Source: Brachycybe producta
Lineage: Eukaryota; Arthropoda; Diplopoda; Playtdesmida; Andrognathidae
Assembly: GCA_036925085.1 (NCBI GenBank)
Contig: JAUPFP010000019.1
Location: 254,001-318,000 of the forward strand
Direction: 5' to 3'
Length of the DNA: 64,000 nt
This document shows, in pieces, positions 1 to 9,861 of this stretch; the stretch's first letter is position 1, and every line of letters begins with the position of its first letter. A program made the translations under genes and the position numbers. The notes under the pieces are model-generated. The model was not told the origin of the DNA, ran no database searches, and worked only from the letters and a program-made list of their open reading frames with translations.

Positions 1-795
1 GGTCGCCATCCGTTCGAAACGCTTCAACGTTTCGATGGCATCATGTCAGTGCACGAATTTCTGCAATGCTTCGAAGACATCGCAGATATTCAAGAGTGGA
101 ACGATGTACATAGACTGTATTTCGCCAAGACCGCGTTTATAGGCTACGCCCAGGAGTGGTTAGCCGGTTTCTCGCGAGAACACAAGAAACCGACGTGGAC
201 AAAGCTGCGCCGAGCGCTAGTAGACGTGTTCGGAAAAGCAGACGACGCAGTTCGAATTCAAGGAGAATTCGAAAGGATGAGGCAACGAAAAAGTGAGAAC
301 TCAGCCGTTTATATGCGAAATTACTTGCACATGTCTTACCTGTTATGCCCTAACATCCCTGAGCCAGTTAGTGTCGAATTTGTGCAAAACCTTGCATCCT
401 ATCATTCGACAACACACGAAGACATGTCTAATCGCGGACACAAAAGAATTTGTCCAGTTTATAAATCGAGTCGAATCGATTTTAATTATGGATGAAAAGT
501 GGGAGATCGTGGAGCAAAGCGTGCTTCAAACCTTCCAACCCAAGCAACAATCTGGCCAGCAGAGTGAGAAAAAAAGCAAAAAGAATCAAGCGAAAGGAGC
601 TTACGACGACAGAGTATACGCCGTCGTTGCACAGAGCAACGCTCCAAATTCTGGCCAACAGCAATCGCAATCTCAGCACAGAGAAATAGACAAAGATCAC
701 CGAGAAATAGAGGGCAGAAGCCTAAAGTGCCTCTAGAGGAGGTCATGTGCTACAACTGCCGCCAAAAAGGACATTTTGGTAGAAATTGCCCACTG
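1..795 (+). pseudogene. E1 gag fragment (Ty3-like), frameshifted, with CCHC zinc knuckle
   Basis: The 3' part of a retrotransposon gag; its 5' end lies outside the window. The first frame (open from base 1; ORF from 43) starts with GRHP...RFDG and continues as a capsid-type helical region (W..V...YFA...GYAQEWL, then WTKLRRALVDVFG). The same GRHP...FDG start is seen in E4 gag at about 27740, which supports homology. The frame shifts near 400-430 into one ending at 736. The original frame resumes for a zinc knuckle at 748-789, CYNCRQKGHFGRNC (CX2CX4HX4C), which binds RNA during packaging. Gag would form the cytoplasmic capsid of the element. With at least two frame changes this copy is not functional as it stands. 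Assignment as Ty3-like gag is firm. Confidence 0.82.
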
Positions 796-1417
796 CCCGA
801 TAGACGACAGGCATCTACAGTCGGCAATATTACGAGTCAAGTCAGCTGTTTCCACAGGACATGATGGAAAACAGTATGTATCCGTTCTAGTCAACGGACA
901 GACGACTTATTTCCCCGTCGAAGCCCAACAACAACATTTAAACTAATTGGGGCGGCGGTGAAAAGGTGGCCCATCGCCCTTCACGAAGAAAATACCTTCG
1001 AAGAAGAGTAAGGTCGATTCCCCGGTCGAAAAAAATGTTCAGAAGACAGCATCTAAGAGCAACAAGAACGATGTTCAGAAGACAGCATCGAAGAGCTACA
1101 GCAGAGATGACCAGCCAAAGGCATCCACGCAAATCTTGCGAGATGTTCAGCAAGCAGCATCAACGAGTAACAAGAAAGATGTCCCTCACGAAGTATCCAC
1201 AAACATGAAGAAGAGACCAAAGACATCGAAGAGAGCTTGGGAGTATCAAAAATACTTACCTGACCTTCCAACAACAAAGGACAACTACTCGTTGTTCAAT
1301 AGAGGTATTACAGACGACGATGACATCATAGGATACATAAGTGAGGAGGAGATAGATGAAGTTTTAGAGGGTGTAGACGACGCCATTGAGAAACCTATCA
1401 AACCCGCTTATTTATAA
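796..1417 (+). pseudogene. E1 junction region with Lys/Asp-rich ORF; pol missing
   Basis: After the zinc knuckle the expected protease, reverse transcriptase, RNase H and integrase (more than 3 kb in E2, E3 and E5) are absent. Instead there is a basic stretch with a short repeated motif (VQKTASKS and VQQAASTS in one frame, 1030-1170) running into a charged ORF at 1136-1417 that ends in an acidic tail (DDDDIIGYISEEEIDEVLEG). I do not recognise this ORF. It could be a remnant of the pol C-terminal tail or the start of an element-specific protein. The loss of pol is seen directly; how it happened is inference. Confidence 0.5.
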
Positions 1418-2399
1418 GCAGAATTCTTTCATGAGTCATCGAGGTATCAATTTGCAAAAAAAATACAAACGCAGAATTGAAACAAGAGAAATGTTTTTAT
1501 TAAACAAAAAGTTTACAAAGCCGACCCACAAAGCAATAAAAACAACAATGTATACAGAAGTTATACACGACGAGGCTAGAGGTCAAGCAGACTCTGATTC
1601 CCAAGAAAGAGTAGCCATCACAACTTGTAGCGAAGGCAGAAAAAAGCCCCAAGAAAGGACGGGCAGGAGAATCAGAAATCAATTGACACCTTCTGACAAT
1701 AGGAACCAAGATTTAGGACGAAGTTCCATTAGAAAGGTCGGAGTTCAGATGACTGCCACCTTAGTAAAGATGGAGGAAAAACAATCCTTCGTCTCTGTTA
1801 AAATAAACAAACAGAAAAATGAAAACAAGACCCCCGAAAATGGTCATCTGACCACGACAGGGAGAGAGACGCATTTTTCCAATGAGTGGAGAAATTCAAT
1901 AAATATCGTCACCTTGGTTCTTATTCTTTTAATCGTACTTACCATTATCGGAGTAAAAGTCATGAAAGAATTAAGTCGACTTGTCAAAGGCGGTTTAACC
2001 AGCCTCGCGAAGAACATAACCGAGAAGAGTGGTAGTCCATCGGTCCATAGACTACCACCCGAAGAGCAAGCGATGGAACGAAAGGCCGTTCCATCCAAGA
2101 AAGAGCCTTCTTGTCCACCAGGAACTAGAGAAAGAGGACAAGAAGGGCAGGAGGGATGTGCCGCCGCCAGTGAACACACCCCTAGGGCTACTGAGGAAGA
2201 GGAGGAAGGAGGACAAAGAACAATGTTGGTGTCCTTGGCCAAGGAGCAGCAACCACAAGAGGGGGTAGACACCATCCAAGTGACCCCGAATCCTGGCCAC
2301 ACCTCCTTATCCCCGAACGAGCTGCCCCGAACAACCGCCAGTCCTGGCCAACCGGAGCAGGACATCGGAGAGGGCTACCATCATCGTCCCCAACATTAG
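1386..2399 (+). CDS. E1 accessory ORF with one predicted membrane segment, 337 aa
   Basis: An open frame of 337 codons between the gag remnant and ORF3. The N-terminal half is strongly basic (many K/R, Q and T). A hydrophobic stretch at about residues 171-190 (VTLVLILLIVLTIIGVKVM) is long enough to cross a membrane. The C-terminal half is rich in E, P, Q and G and looks disordered. There is no N-terminal signal peptide and no cysteine pattern, so it does not look like a typical envelope glycoprotein. It may be the N-terminal portion of the ORF3 protein separated from the conserved domain (2555-3304) by frame changes, because E2 and E3 also have long low-complexity regions before their ORF3 domain. 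No function is assigned. It overlaps the previous ORF by 32 bases in another frame. Confidence 0.5.
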   Translation: MRNLSNPLIYKQNSFMSHRGINLQKKYKRRIETREMFLLNKKFTKPTHKAIKTTMYTEVIHDEARGQADSDSQERVAITTCSEGRKKPQERTGRRIRNQLTPSDNRNQDLGRSSIRKVGVQMTATLVKMEEKQSFVSVKINKQKNENKTPENGHLTTTGRETHFSNEWRNSINIVTLVLILLIVLTIIGVKVMKELSRLVKGGLTSLAKNITEKSGSPSVHRLPPEEQAMERKAVPSKKEPSCPPGTRERGQEGQEGCAAASEHTPRATEEEEEGGQRTMLVSLAKEQQPQEGVDTIQVTPNPGHTSLSPNELPRTTASPGQPEQDIGEGYHHRPQH

Positions 2400-2554
2400 G
2401 AGGGACGACAGAGGGCAGAGAGAGCCGGGAGCCTCCCGAGACCAAGAGAGAGAGACCGAGGCATCCAGTCAGCAACGGGTGAGATTCAACCCAGTCGTGC
2501 AAATCCACAAGATCGGACTGCCACTCCCGCCACCGGAGAGTCTCCGGGCAGAAG

Positions 2555-3304
2555 TTGGAGCTCGTTCAAGAAAGAGAAGTAGCGAGCGGTTGGGAAGCGC
2601 AACCCATGCCATGCAGTGGGGAGCGGAGGAACCAGTGGTTGCAAGTAGCGACCACCGAGAAAGAGCGAGAGAGATTCGTCCGCCAGTTCCTCCAAGGCCG
2701 GCAGAAGTCCCGGACTACTGAGTCCGCCCCGCTGGAAGAGACGCAGAGGAGAGTAGACGGAGAAGTGCGAGATGACCCAGGAATCGAGATGGGTCCAGTC
2801 CTCCTGAACAACCTTATTGTGCGTTGGTACCGACACCAGGCACCCAGGTCAGTCCAGTACCTGGGGTGCTTCACACCACGCCTAGGGATGCTGCAAGTCG
2901 CCTTATCGACCACGTGCCGCCATTACCTCACAGTAAAGGCAAGAGGGGACATCGCCCTCGTCCTAATCAAGAGAACGACGCTAGAATGTCGAATCTACTA
3001 CTACAGGGGAGGGTGGAACGTGCCAAGAGAGAGAGGGAACGTGAGGTGCTTCCTGCATCAACTGCTACAGCCTGGACCGACCCACGAGATAGACATTAGC
3101 TACGGCGAGTTTCGGTTCACAGGTGGACGCACCGAAAAAGTGGTGCTACTGTATGATGCAGTGGTCCATGCGATTATGGGAGATATGCCCCAACAAGAGG
3201 TCGTCGGGAGGAACTGTCTAATTAAGACGATGCTCCGTATGATCACTCGGGCAGCAGAGGCGCCCCACCGTGGATGGGCCGACGTGCGCGATCCCTACCC
3301 ATAG
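2555..3304 (+). CDS. E1 ORF3: conserved retroelement accessory protein, 249 aa, intact
   Basis: The best preserved copy of an accessory gene shared by four elements here. Residues 1-75 are charged. The conserved domain starts at about residue 83 with VLLNNLIVRW, then VQYLGCF, a beta-strand-like block (RHYLTV, then DIALVLIKRTTLECRIYYY), a helical block (RCFLHQLLQPG), and a closing block (TEKVVLLYDAVVHAIMG to HRGWADV) just before the stop. The same order occurs in E2 (16750-17249), E3 (31990-32510, minus) and E5 (42086-42760, minus). The gene sits upstream of the AT-rich 3' region and LTR, the position env or ORF3 takes in other LTR elements, but it has no signal peptide or membrane anchor. I do not recognise the family. 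A weak resemblance to Ulp1/C48-type folds is discussed under findings. Confidence 0.75.
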   Translation: MELVQEREVASGWEAQPMPCSGERRNQWLQVATTEKERERFVRQFLQGRQKSRTTESAPLEETQRRVDGEVRDDPGIEMGPVLLNNLIVRWYRHQAPRSVQYLGCFTPRLGMLQVALSTTCRHYLTVKARGDIALVLIKRTTLECRIYYYRGGWNVPRERGNVRCFLHQLLQPGPTHEIDISYGEFRFTGGRTEKVVLLYDAVVHAIMGDMPQQEVVGRNCLIKTMLRMITRAAEAPHRGWADVRDPYP

Positions 3305-4431
3305 TCGAAGTGTGCTTCGCAGCAGGAAGTTCCTACGGGTTTACACCGTGTCTACCCGTAATAGTCGACGAGAGAAAAGAGAAAAAGAGCGAAGGGCACT
3401 AGACCAGCCAACTTGGCACGTCTAGTCCCGAGGTGCCAGAGTGTGTGAAGTGTTTTTTGCGTTCAGAAGCCCCTTCGGAACTACGTGTTTTTCCGGAGGT
3501 GAGACTCTTCTTTAATGGATTGTGAGATACACTGATCGCCAGCGAACACCAGTGAGTTCAAAGAGGACATTCTCATCACGAGAACATTTTAATTTTAAGT
3601 TCTTCTTAATTTTAAGTTCCTTTTTCGAGCATGCGTACTTAAAGAGAATCCTTTCGTGGATCCGTATGAAAAGAGGTAGAGTTCGTTACCTCTTAAGAGA
3701 TATTAAGAATTTAGTATTTTTATAAAGTGCCAAAGATTTTATGTAGTGAAAAATTTTGTTGAAGAGTCTTTTAATATTCTCATAATATTAATTCTCGAGT
3801 CTTGAGGACATCGGTCCCAAGAAATTTAGTCTTATAGAGTTCGTTTAGTACGTAGTTAATAATTTTAATAATATTTTCTTTAGAGATAAAGAGTCCTTCT
3901 TTCGAGAAGTATAGTTTTGTATTTTTATACATATGATAATATTTTTGTAATATTTTTATAAGTCGATATTTTAATAATACTCATAAAGAGTTTTTGTATT
4001 ATTTTTATATTTTCGTTTACAGCTTAAGCCAAAGAGGTGGCATATTCTAAGCTTGTCATAGCTTTCACCACATAGTAAGAACCAGTAGAGTTCTGTAGAA
4101 TCGTCAAAATTAAGTATTTTGTTTTCGTTTTATTTTCTTAAAAAAATATTACATTTTAGGCTTAAATCAAAGAAGCGGCGTTCAGCGAGCTCTGCGTAGC
4201 TCCGCCGCATAGTAAGAATCAGTCGTATTCTATGTAACGATCAAAATTAAGTATTTTGTTTTATTTTCGTTTTTAAAGAGTTTTGTTTCTGTCATTCACT
4301 GTAATGATTGGAAACACACAAGTCTCACGTGTTCGTTCCGAGGTCTCCTAGGCAGAGGAGGGCTAAGGGAAAGGGGATTAAAAGTCAAAATTTAGAGGGC
4401 CAGGGACGTGCCTCCTTCAAAGAAGGGGGTG
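3305..4431 (+). other. E1 3' untranslated region with tandem duplication and polypurine tract
   Basis: A strongly AT-rich stretch without a convincing gene. Two imperfect direct copies of about 110-120 bases occur at 4021-4137 and 4158-4262. Both carry CATAGTAAGAA and end in AAAATTAAGTATTTTGTTTT. Just before the LTR is a purine run (AAAGAAGGGGG, 4419-4429), the expected plus-strand primer for reverse transcription. Confidence 0.7.
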
Positions 4432-5123
4432 TGTGACACCCTGTAGAAACAGAAGGTGAAACACTCAGGTCAAAATTTAGTCTTGACAGTATGGCACCCC
4501 TTGGTGCACAGATGTTCAGACTTGGGCGGCCCGAATTCTAGAGAATTCGTGGAACCAAGTCCGACCATGGTCACTTGGACTTGGTTACACCTCGTAGGTG
4601 TACACAGGTCCAAGGTATAAAAGGACCATGTTCCTCTTTGTTCCTCGTCCTTGTCTTTGCTCTAATTTGTATTACGTTAATTCTATTCCATACCACATCA
4701 TGGGCATGAGGACGCACCTTTGAAATTCACAATTTGTTCTTGTAATCTGAGTTTCTCTACGAGAATGAATAAAGCGTTACAACAAGAAACTGCGTTGTCT
4801 TTTATGTCTGGAAACTACTAACTTCTCTACAGAGGCCGGAGACACCATAGGGCAGGAGACATACGATCGTTGGGCAGCTACAACATCTTCTATTGGTAAC
4901 CACCACAGGAGAAGATGTATATCAGCGTCGACGAGAGGAAAGATGGCCACCATCCTTCTGCACCGATTTCACCTCCATGCAGGAGGATGATTGCAATCGA
5001 TCTCCATCCGACTCTTTCTGTAGCTCGAATCTTCTCCGTGCGGGCACCAGGCGATGCAGAGAAGCAACGAGCTATAGAAAACAACATCTACAAGTTGGTA
5101 AAATATTAGAGTCGAGGCTCACA
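4432..5123 (+). mobile_element. E1 3' LTR, 692 bp, chimeric U3
   Basis: It starts TGTGACACCC directly after the polypurine tract and ends GGCTCACA, so it has TG...CA ends. It contains a TATA box (GGTATAAAAGG near 4615) and a poly(A) signal (GAATGAATAAAG near 4765). Bases 4432 to about 4563 match the LTR at 17530-18172. From about 4564 (CCATGGTCACTTGGAC) to the end it matches the E5-type LTRs. The junction lies within a short shared stretch near 4561-4570. Confidence 0.85.
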
Positions 5124-5600
5124 GTATCTTGCACTATAGGGATGTTTGCCCTGAAACCATTTGCAATAAAGAAACGTTCTGCCACAAAACCACTTGCCCT
5201 AAAGAAACATTTGCCCTAAAACTATGCCCAAAAGATAAACTTCTCTTTTTTATTTTCATATGAATTAGTGTCTTTTGGTGGAGTAGGTTAATTAGGTTGT
5301 TTAGGGGCACCTTTAGAACGAATTTTTTATGGCAAATATATTTAAGACAAGTGTACGTCTGTAGGGCAAGCATCATTAGAACAAAAGTAACACACCCATT
5401 TTGGCCAAACCTATTTTATTGCAGTTTTGTAAAAAGATTTTAGAACTGAGCCAATATCTGTATTTTTTTCGTAAGTGGAAAAAATCAAAAGAAAGCCACT
5501 CCCAATTCCGGTATTGTGCGTCACTTATTGTATTTGCCATTTGGATTACACCATACACGCTAAGTCACAATAAATGTTTTGACATTCATTTAGCACATGA
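5124..5600. other. AT-rich spacer with short degenerate tandem repeats
   Basis: A run of related units (TTGCCCTGAAACC, TTGCAATAAAGAAAC, TTGCCCTAAAGAAAC, TTGCCCTAAAAC) lies at about 5147-5225. The rest is AT-rich with no supported gene. From about 5515 the sequence matches 20280 onward, the upstream flank of the second peptide gene. Confidence 0.5.
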
Positions 5601-5635
5601 TTAATGTAGTATACGAAAAACTAGTCCCATTTTTG

Positions 5636-5706
5636 TATAAATACTGAAGTTTCTTAACCGAAATTTATAATTCACTTTGAAGCCCTATTTGCCATCACAC
5701 AGAAAG
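5636..5706 (+). promoter_or_regulatory. TATA box and 5' UTR exon of CS-alpha-beta peptide gene 1
   Basis: TATAAATA at 5636-5643 is conserved at 20383-20390 in the second copy, with almost the same downstream sequence (CTGAAGTTTCTTAACCGAAA). A likely noncoding first exon ends at 5706 before a GTAAAG donor. The matching acceptor is TTCTCCTTTAG, ending at 5988. The second copy keeps both sites (donor after 20452, acceptor ending 20778). The splice assignment is inferred from sequence. Confidence 0.6.
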
Positions 5707-6009
5707 GTAAAGTAAATTGCCAATATATATAGTAGCTTAAATAGAAATACGAACAACACGAAATATATGTTCCGTGCTGTCCATTAGTATATAGCATAAA
5801 TATTCTTACTTTTTAACATGAAAATCGAATATAAGGTAAAAATATTCTGTTTCCTTCACTGTATATGGTAATAGGTTACGATCCATAAATTTATTTTAAA
5901 AGGTTTCTAACTAATTAACCAAAAAACCAAACAATTTGGACTCAATTTGGACTTAACGAAAAATATTCATTTTTATTTTCTCCTTTAGAAACAATAATTT
6001 CTTCGAAGA

Positions 6010-7039
6010 ATGTTTGGACTTAAACTTTTTGTTATTTTTCTTGTAATGGGAGCATTGATTGTAGCTTCCGACGGTAAGTTCATTAATTTAAATAACAGAA
6101 AATGCAGATTTGTCTATTATTAACTAAATTTATAAAAAAAATATGTTTACATTTATTCATTTTCAACAAAGGATTAAATTTACATCTTAAATGAGAAAAT
6201 TTGACTTCAAAGTAACTTCAAATAATAGGATTTTTATTTTAATAATTAATAACAATTACAAAATGATAATTTAGAAAATAGGAATGCAAAATCAGTAATT
6301 TATTCCTTTTGGCTAATTACAACACACAATTTAAAAGAGTATGATTTAATCCCCTTTACACAAGTTTTTTGTTTCATAAAACTACAAGTTTATAGAATTC
6401 ATTTGTAATTTCAACCTGTTTTTCTATGAGTCAAAAATGACTTGTAGCATACTTTTCTTATATTATTTTGCTTCCTTTTATTCAAATATATAAATTGGTT
6501 CTGCAAATTAGATTCATTATGTATGGCATGCTGATAATAATTAAGGTGGCAGTTTTGTCCCATTGGACGGAGCCACTGCAGTGGCCAGTACTATACTCCA
6601 TATACGTTTTTTTGAATATTTGGCTGCAAAAACAGCAGGCTAATGTTTTTTTTAGAAAGAACATTATGAAAAATTTTAGTGTTTTCAAAACTAGAATGGT
6701 AGAAGATTGTGTTAAAAGCTTTTTTCCATGGCAGCAATACACGTAAGTTTGTACCAGAGCCTTATGCTAGTATACCGTCATAAATAAAAGGTGCCGACTT
6801 TTTTGTATCTGGAGAGTAACCACCTACCATGCTTTTAGAAGTAGAATCGGTTGTCACATTCTAAAGTGGGCTTGCTCTAATGTCTCCTAACAGTAATATT
6901 TTATGTACAAATAGGAGAACCCTGTCAACAGCAGAACCCTCACCAAGCTTGTAACGCTCACTGCTCGGTATCCAATAAAAAAGGCGAATGCAGGATGATA
7001 CTAGTTCATAACAAATTACAATGTCATTGTGTAAATTAG
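6010..7039 (+). CDS. CS-alpha-beta cysteine-rich secreted peptide, copy 1 (two coding exons)
   Basis: Coding exons are 6010-6073 and 6915-7039, with donor GTAAGT and acceptor AAATAG; the intron is 841 bp, phase 1. Exon one encodes a signal peptide of about 20 residues (MFGLKLFVIFLVMGALIVAS). Exon two encodes a mature peptide of about 40 residues starting GEPC, with six cysteines spaced C-x8-C-x3-C-x8-C-x10-C-x-C. The CxxxC, GEC and CxC elements are the CS-alpha-beta signature of invertebrate defensins and scorpion-type toxins. The product should be secreted and stabilised by three disulfides. Whether it is antimicrobial or acts on channels cannot be told from sequence. A phase-1 intron at the end of the signal peptide is common in these families. 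An AATAAA lies at 7182-7187. The intron is about 230 bp longer than in copy 2 owing to extra sequence around 6440-6740. Confidence 0.8.
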
Positions 7040-7299
7040 GAAACATCTACAGTCCACAAAAACGAACTAAGACATCTTGCCTCTCGACGACTAAAGCACC
7101 CCTTGAAAATGCAAATTTAACGTGAACCTAAATGTATTGTAACTGATTCATTTTTTGAAATCCTGTATTTTGCATACAAGAAATAAAATGTCAGTGTAAC
7201 CTAGTATTGTGACAAGTGTATTCATAGTAGTTGAGAATATTGCCATCGTTTGGGGTCAATTTGTGTCACATTTTCATCTTTTTAATATATTTTTATTCA

Positions 7300-7885
7300 T
7301 GGCTTAGATCAGCTTCACACGAGTCACTGTGTCAACATTCAGTATCGCTACTCTTGAGTCGCCAGTCTGTGTTGCCACACAGTGGTACTGTGGTAGACGC
7401 AGTATGCTTCGCATAGACGTTGAAAACAATAAATAATATCAGTGCACTCCAATGATATCATCTTCATAAGTATTGACAAACAGAATGTGTTCGCCACTTG
7501 TGCTTGAACACGAGCAGTCATCAACACTCATGTGGAACAAAAAAATTGGTGGTGTCTCGTTTGAACAATCATTTAGGAATCAACAGTCTGATAATAATGA
7601 ACACTTTTCTTCATATTTCATCTCTGCAAATTTTTATTACATACACATCTATGGTGGAACTTCTGAAGAAAAATGTCTGCTCACTTTGCAATAAATCATC
7701 TTATGCCCGAAAAGAATTAAAACAATCTTAAATGAAACCTAAATTGACATCACTCTCTCCATGCTTGAGAAAATACAAGCAAGTATCAAAAGACATCTCA
7801 TACTGAAATTTCACTTTTTAAGGCATTTAGCAGAAGTGCCAAATAATATTTCAGGTGGTTTTTAAGTGCATGAGTGATTCGACCC
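7300..7885. other. Spacer downstream of peptide gene 1, no gene recognised
   Basis: Sequence absent from the equivalent place in copy 2 (which passes from about 21850 to homology with 7600 and 8170). It contains several short open frames but none with a recognisable domain. It may be an old insertion. Nothing further can be supported. Confidence 0.4.
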
Positions 7886-8280
7886 TTAAGAGGCTACATC
7901 GCAAAGTTACGCATCGCTACGTCGCAAAGTCTCCATGCGGGCACCGCGCGATGCAGAGAAGCAACGAGTTACAGAAAATGTTATCTACAGGTTGGTAAAA
8001 CAAAATGGTCGATTGGTCGATTGGCTCACAAAAATATAACCGCACTTACAAATGTTTTGTCATTTTATCACTCAATCAGCATATATTTAAGGTGAACATT
8101 GCACTTTGAAAACTTAATATTGGACAACTTTAAATATGAAAAACAAACATAATGCCGCGACTGCGTATTTTAAAAACTAACGTTTCTTCTTTAACATCGG
8201 GTCTATGGGGTCAATAGAAAAACTATGGTAGCGCTGTTTGCGGAGCTTTTTCGAAGTAATTTTGCAATGTAGCCTCTTAA
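7886..8280. mobile_element. MITE with TTAA ends (piggyBac-like)
   Basis: TTAA at 7886-7889 and 8277-8280 flank terminal inverted repeats: GAGGCTACATCGCAAA on the left and the complement of TTTGCAATGTAGCCTC on the right. TTAA target duplication is typical of piggyBac-class elements. The element is about 395 bp with no transposase. Only the right end is preserved in the second unit (GTAGCCTCTTAAG near 22010). Confidence 0.55.
7931..8030 (+). mobile_element. LTR 3'-end (U5) fragment inside the MITE
   Basis: CTCCATGCGGGCACCGCGCG to GGCTCACA matches the U5 end of the E1/E4/E5-type LTRs (for example 5036-5123). Only about 100 bases remain. Confidence 0.6.
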
Positions 8281-8689
8281 GATTTCAAGGTAGTTAGATG
8301 TAAGAGGTATGCTCCCTATAAGAGAATGCCCGCCCTCTTTACCGTTGCTAGAAAGGTGTCGGCCACGATGCGGGTCACCACTGAATCGATCTATTTTTGA
8401 TACGACAGAGCACACTATTTAAAAAGACCTCTAAACATTAAAAACGTTAAATTGGCGTGTTTGCCAAATTTGCCAATGATCATATTTTCTATCAAGAATT
8501 AAAATCTTCATTTGTGTATAATATAAATAAATATATAAAGAACATTTTGTGTTTTTATGTAATCAAAGAATCATCCATATTTTCTATTAATTAATAAACA
8601 ATTGTGCATTATAATATTCAAAAATAATTAAGAATACATTCACGGGCACCTTATGTATAGTATTGTATATGTTACTGACAATCTGTAGA

Positions 8690-9230
8690 ATCAGTCAATT
8701 TGCAGATCGCCCAGGCAATCTGCAAAACCCCCAAACGGCTAGTTCATCTGGTTCAGGTATTTAATTTTGTAGAATCACTAGCAGGTTGATTGTTTTGAAG
8801 AAACCTAGGCAATTTGCAGAAGTTCTCAAATCCCTCAAATCCTTCATATAAGAATCCTATATTATTCATTAAGAAGATACAAATAAATGAAAATTTGAAA
8901 ACAGTGTGGCAGTCAGGGTCGCGACAAGGTGATATTGGTGAGCGGGGTACCACCGAATCTGATTTTAAAACTAATTTTACCAAAGTTTTCAATAGTATTT
9001 TTAGGTTAGGATTCGAAAGATCTGAAAGACCAAAAACGCGGGAAGATTCGAGTTTTCGAATCTCAAATATTTTTCAAGATTCACGGGATTTTAATGTCCC
9101 ATCCGTATAATAAATATAGTAAAACACACATTGTATACAGAATTTAAATTTTGTATAAATTACAAATAGGTCTCAAAACAATTTTGGGAGGGGTCCAGAC
9201 CCTATGGACCACCACCCCCAATGCTATGTG
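8690..9230. repeat. Interspersed repeat R, copy 1
   Basis: Related sequence occurs at 23280-23487 (ending GACCCTAT, where E4 is inserted) and, split by a 2.7-kb nested insertion, at 52440-52568 and 55340-55610. Shared landmarks are CCTTCATATAAGAATCC, AGTGTGGCAGTCAGGG, AGGTTAGGATTCGAAA and AAATATTTTTCAAGATTC. No coding capacity is evident. Confidence 0.6.
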
Positions 9231-9239
9231 CCTGTCTTA

Positions 9240-9861
9240 AATTAACAAAATTACTAAATAACAGGATGAATGATATGAATAAAATAGAATGAATATATTT
9301 CGTAAACTATTTTATTAAGAATTGGGTCACCTTTCCAGGAAAACCCACGTACAACCTGCGTATGTTTTTCCTTAAAGTTTGTTCAATTTTCATTGGCTAA
9401 TCGACTAGGGTATCGACTACTTGCCAAAATCGATTTCTTTGGAAAATTGTGAAGGCCAGACCCTAAAGTTAACGGGCTACTATGCCACCTGGTATTACAC
9501 GCTCGTATATGATGAAATACTGAAAACAGTAAAGCATTATGAAAGAAAACTTACACAAAACGAATAAAAATATGAATGTCTACCTACCCAGGTGTTTACA
9601 AGGGTTGTGAGATATACTGTACATCAACGGAAATATAGAACAATCCTGTATTAAACTGGTTACATCTTTAACATTTTTTTAAAACAAATTATTGTATTTT
9701 TGAATTCTAGTCAAGATCCCTAATTAATATTATATCTGAAAAATACTTTATAATGGAAAAGCAAAAATTTAGCAGAAATATTTATTAAATTTTTTTAAAA
9801 AAAAAAGTGATTTTGGTGTAGCCATCTTGTCAATTTCAAAATTTGTGAGAAGGGACAAATA
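9240..9861. repeat. Start of another peptide-gene unit, cut by LTR insertion
   Basis: It matches 18700-19270, which lies upstream of peptide gene 2 (shared: AGTAAAGCATTATGAAA, GGTTGTGAGATATACTGT). Since gene 1 lies before it, this is the left edge of an additional tandem unit. Homology stops where the LTR begins at 9862. The uninterrupted sequence is visible near 19270 (GCACAAATAAATGG). Confidence 0.55.

Noticed and set aside
6468..6746. 92-codon frame inside the intron of peptide gene 1
   Set aside because: Absent from the intron of gene 2, no motif, equally open on the other strand; probably inserted sequence.
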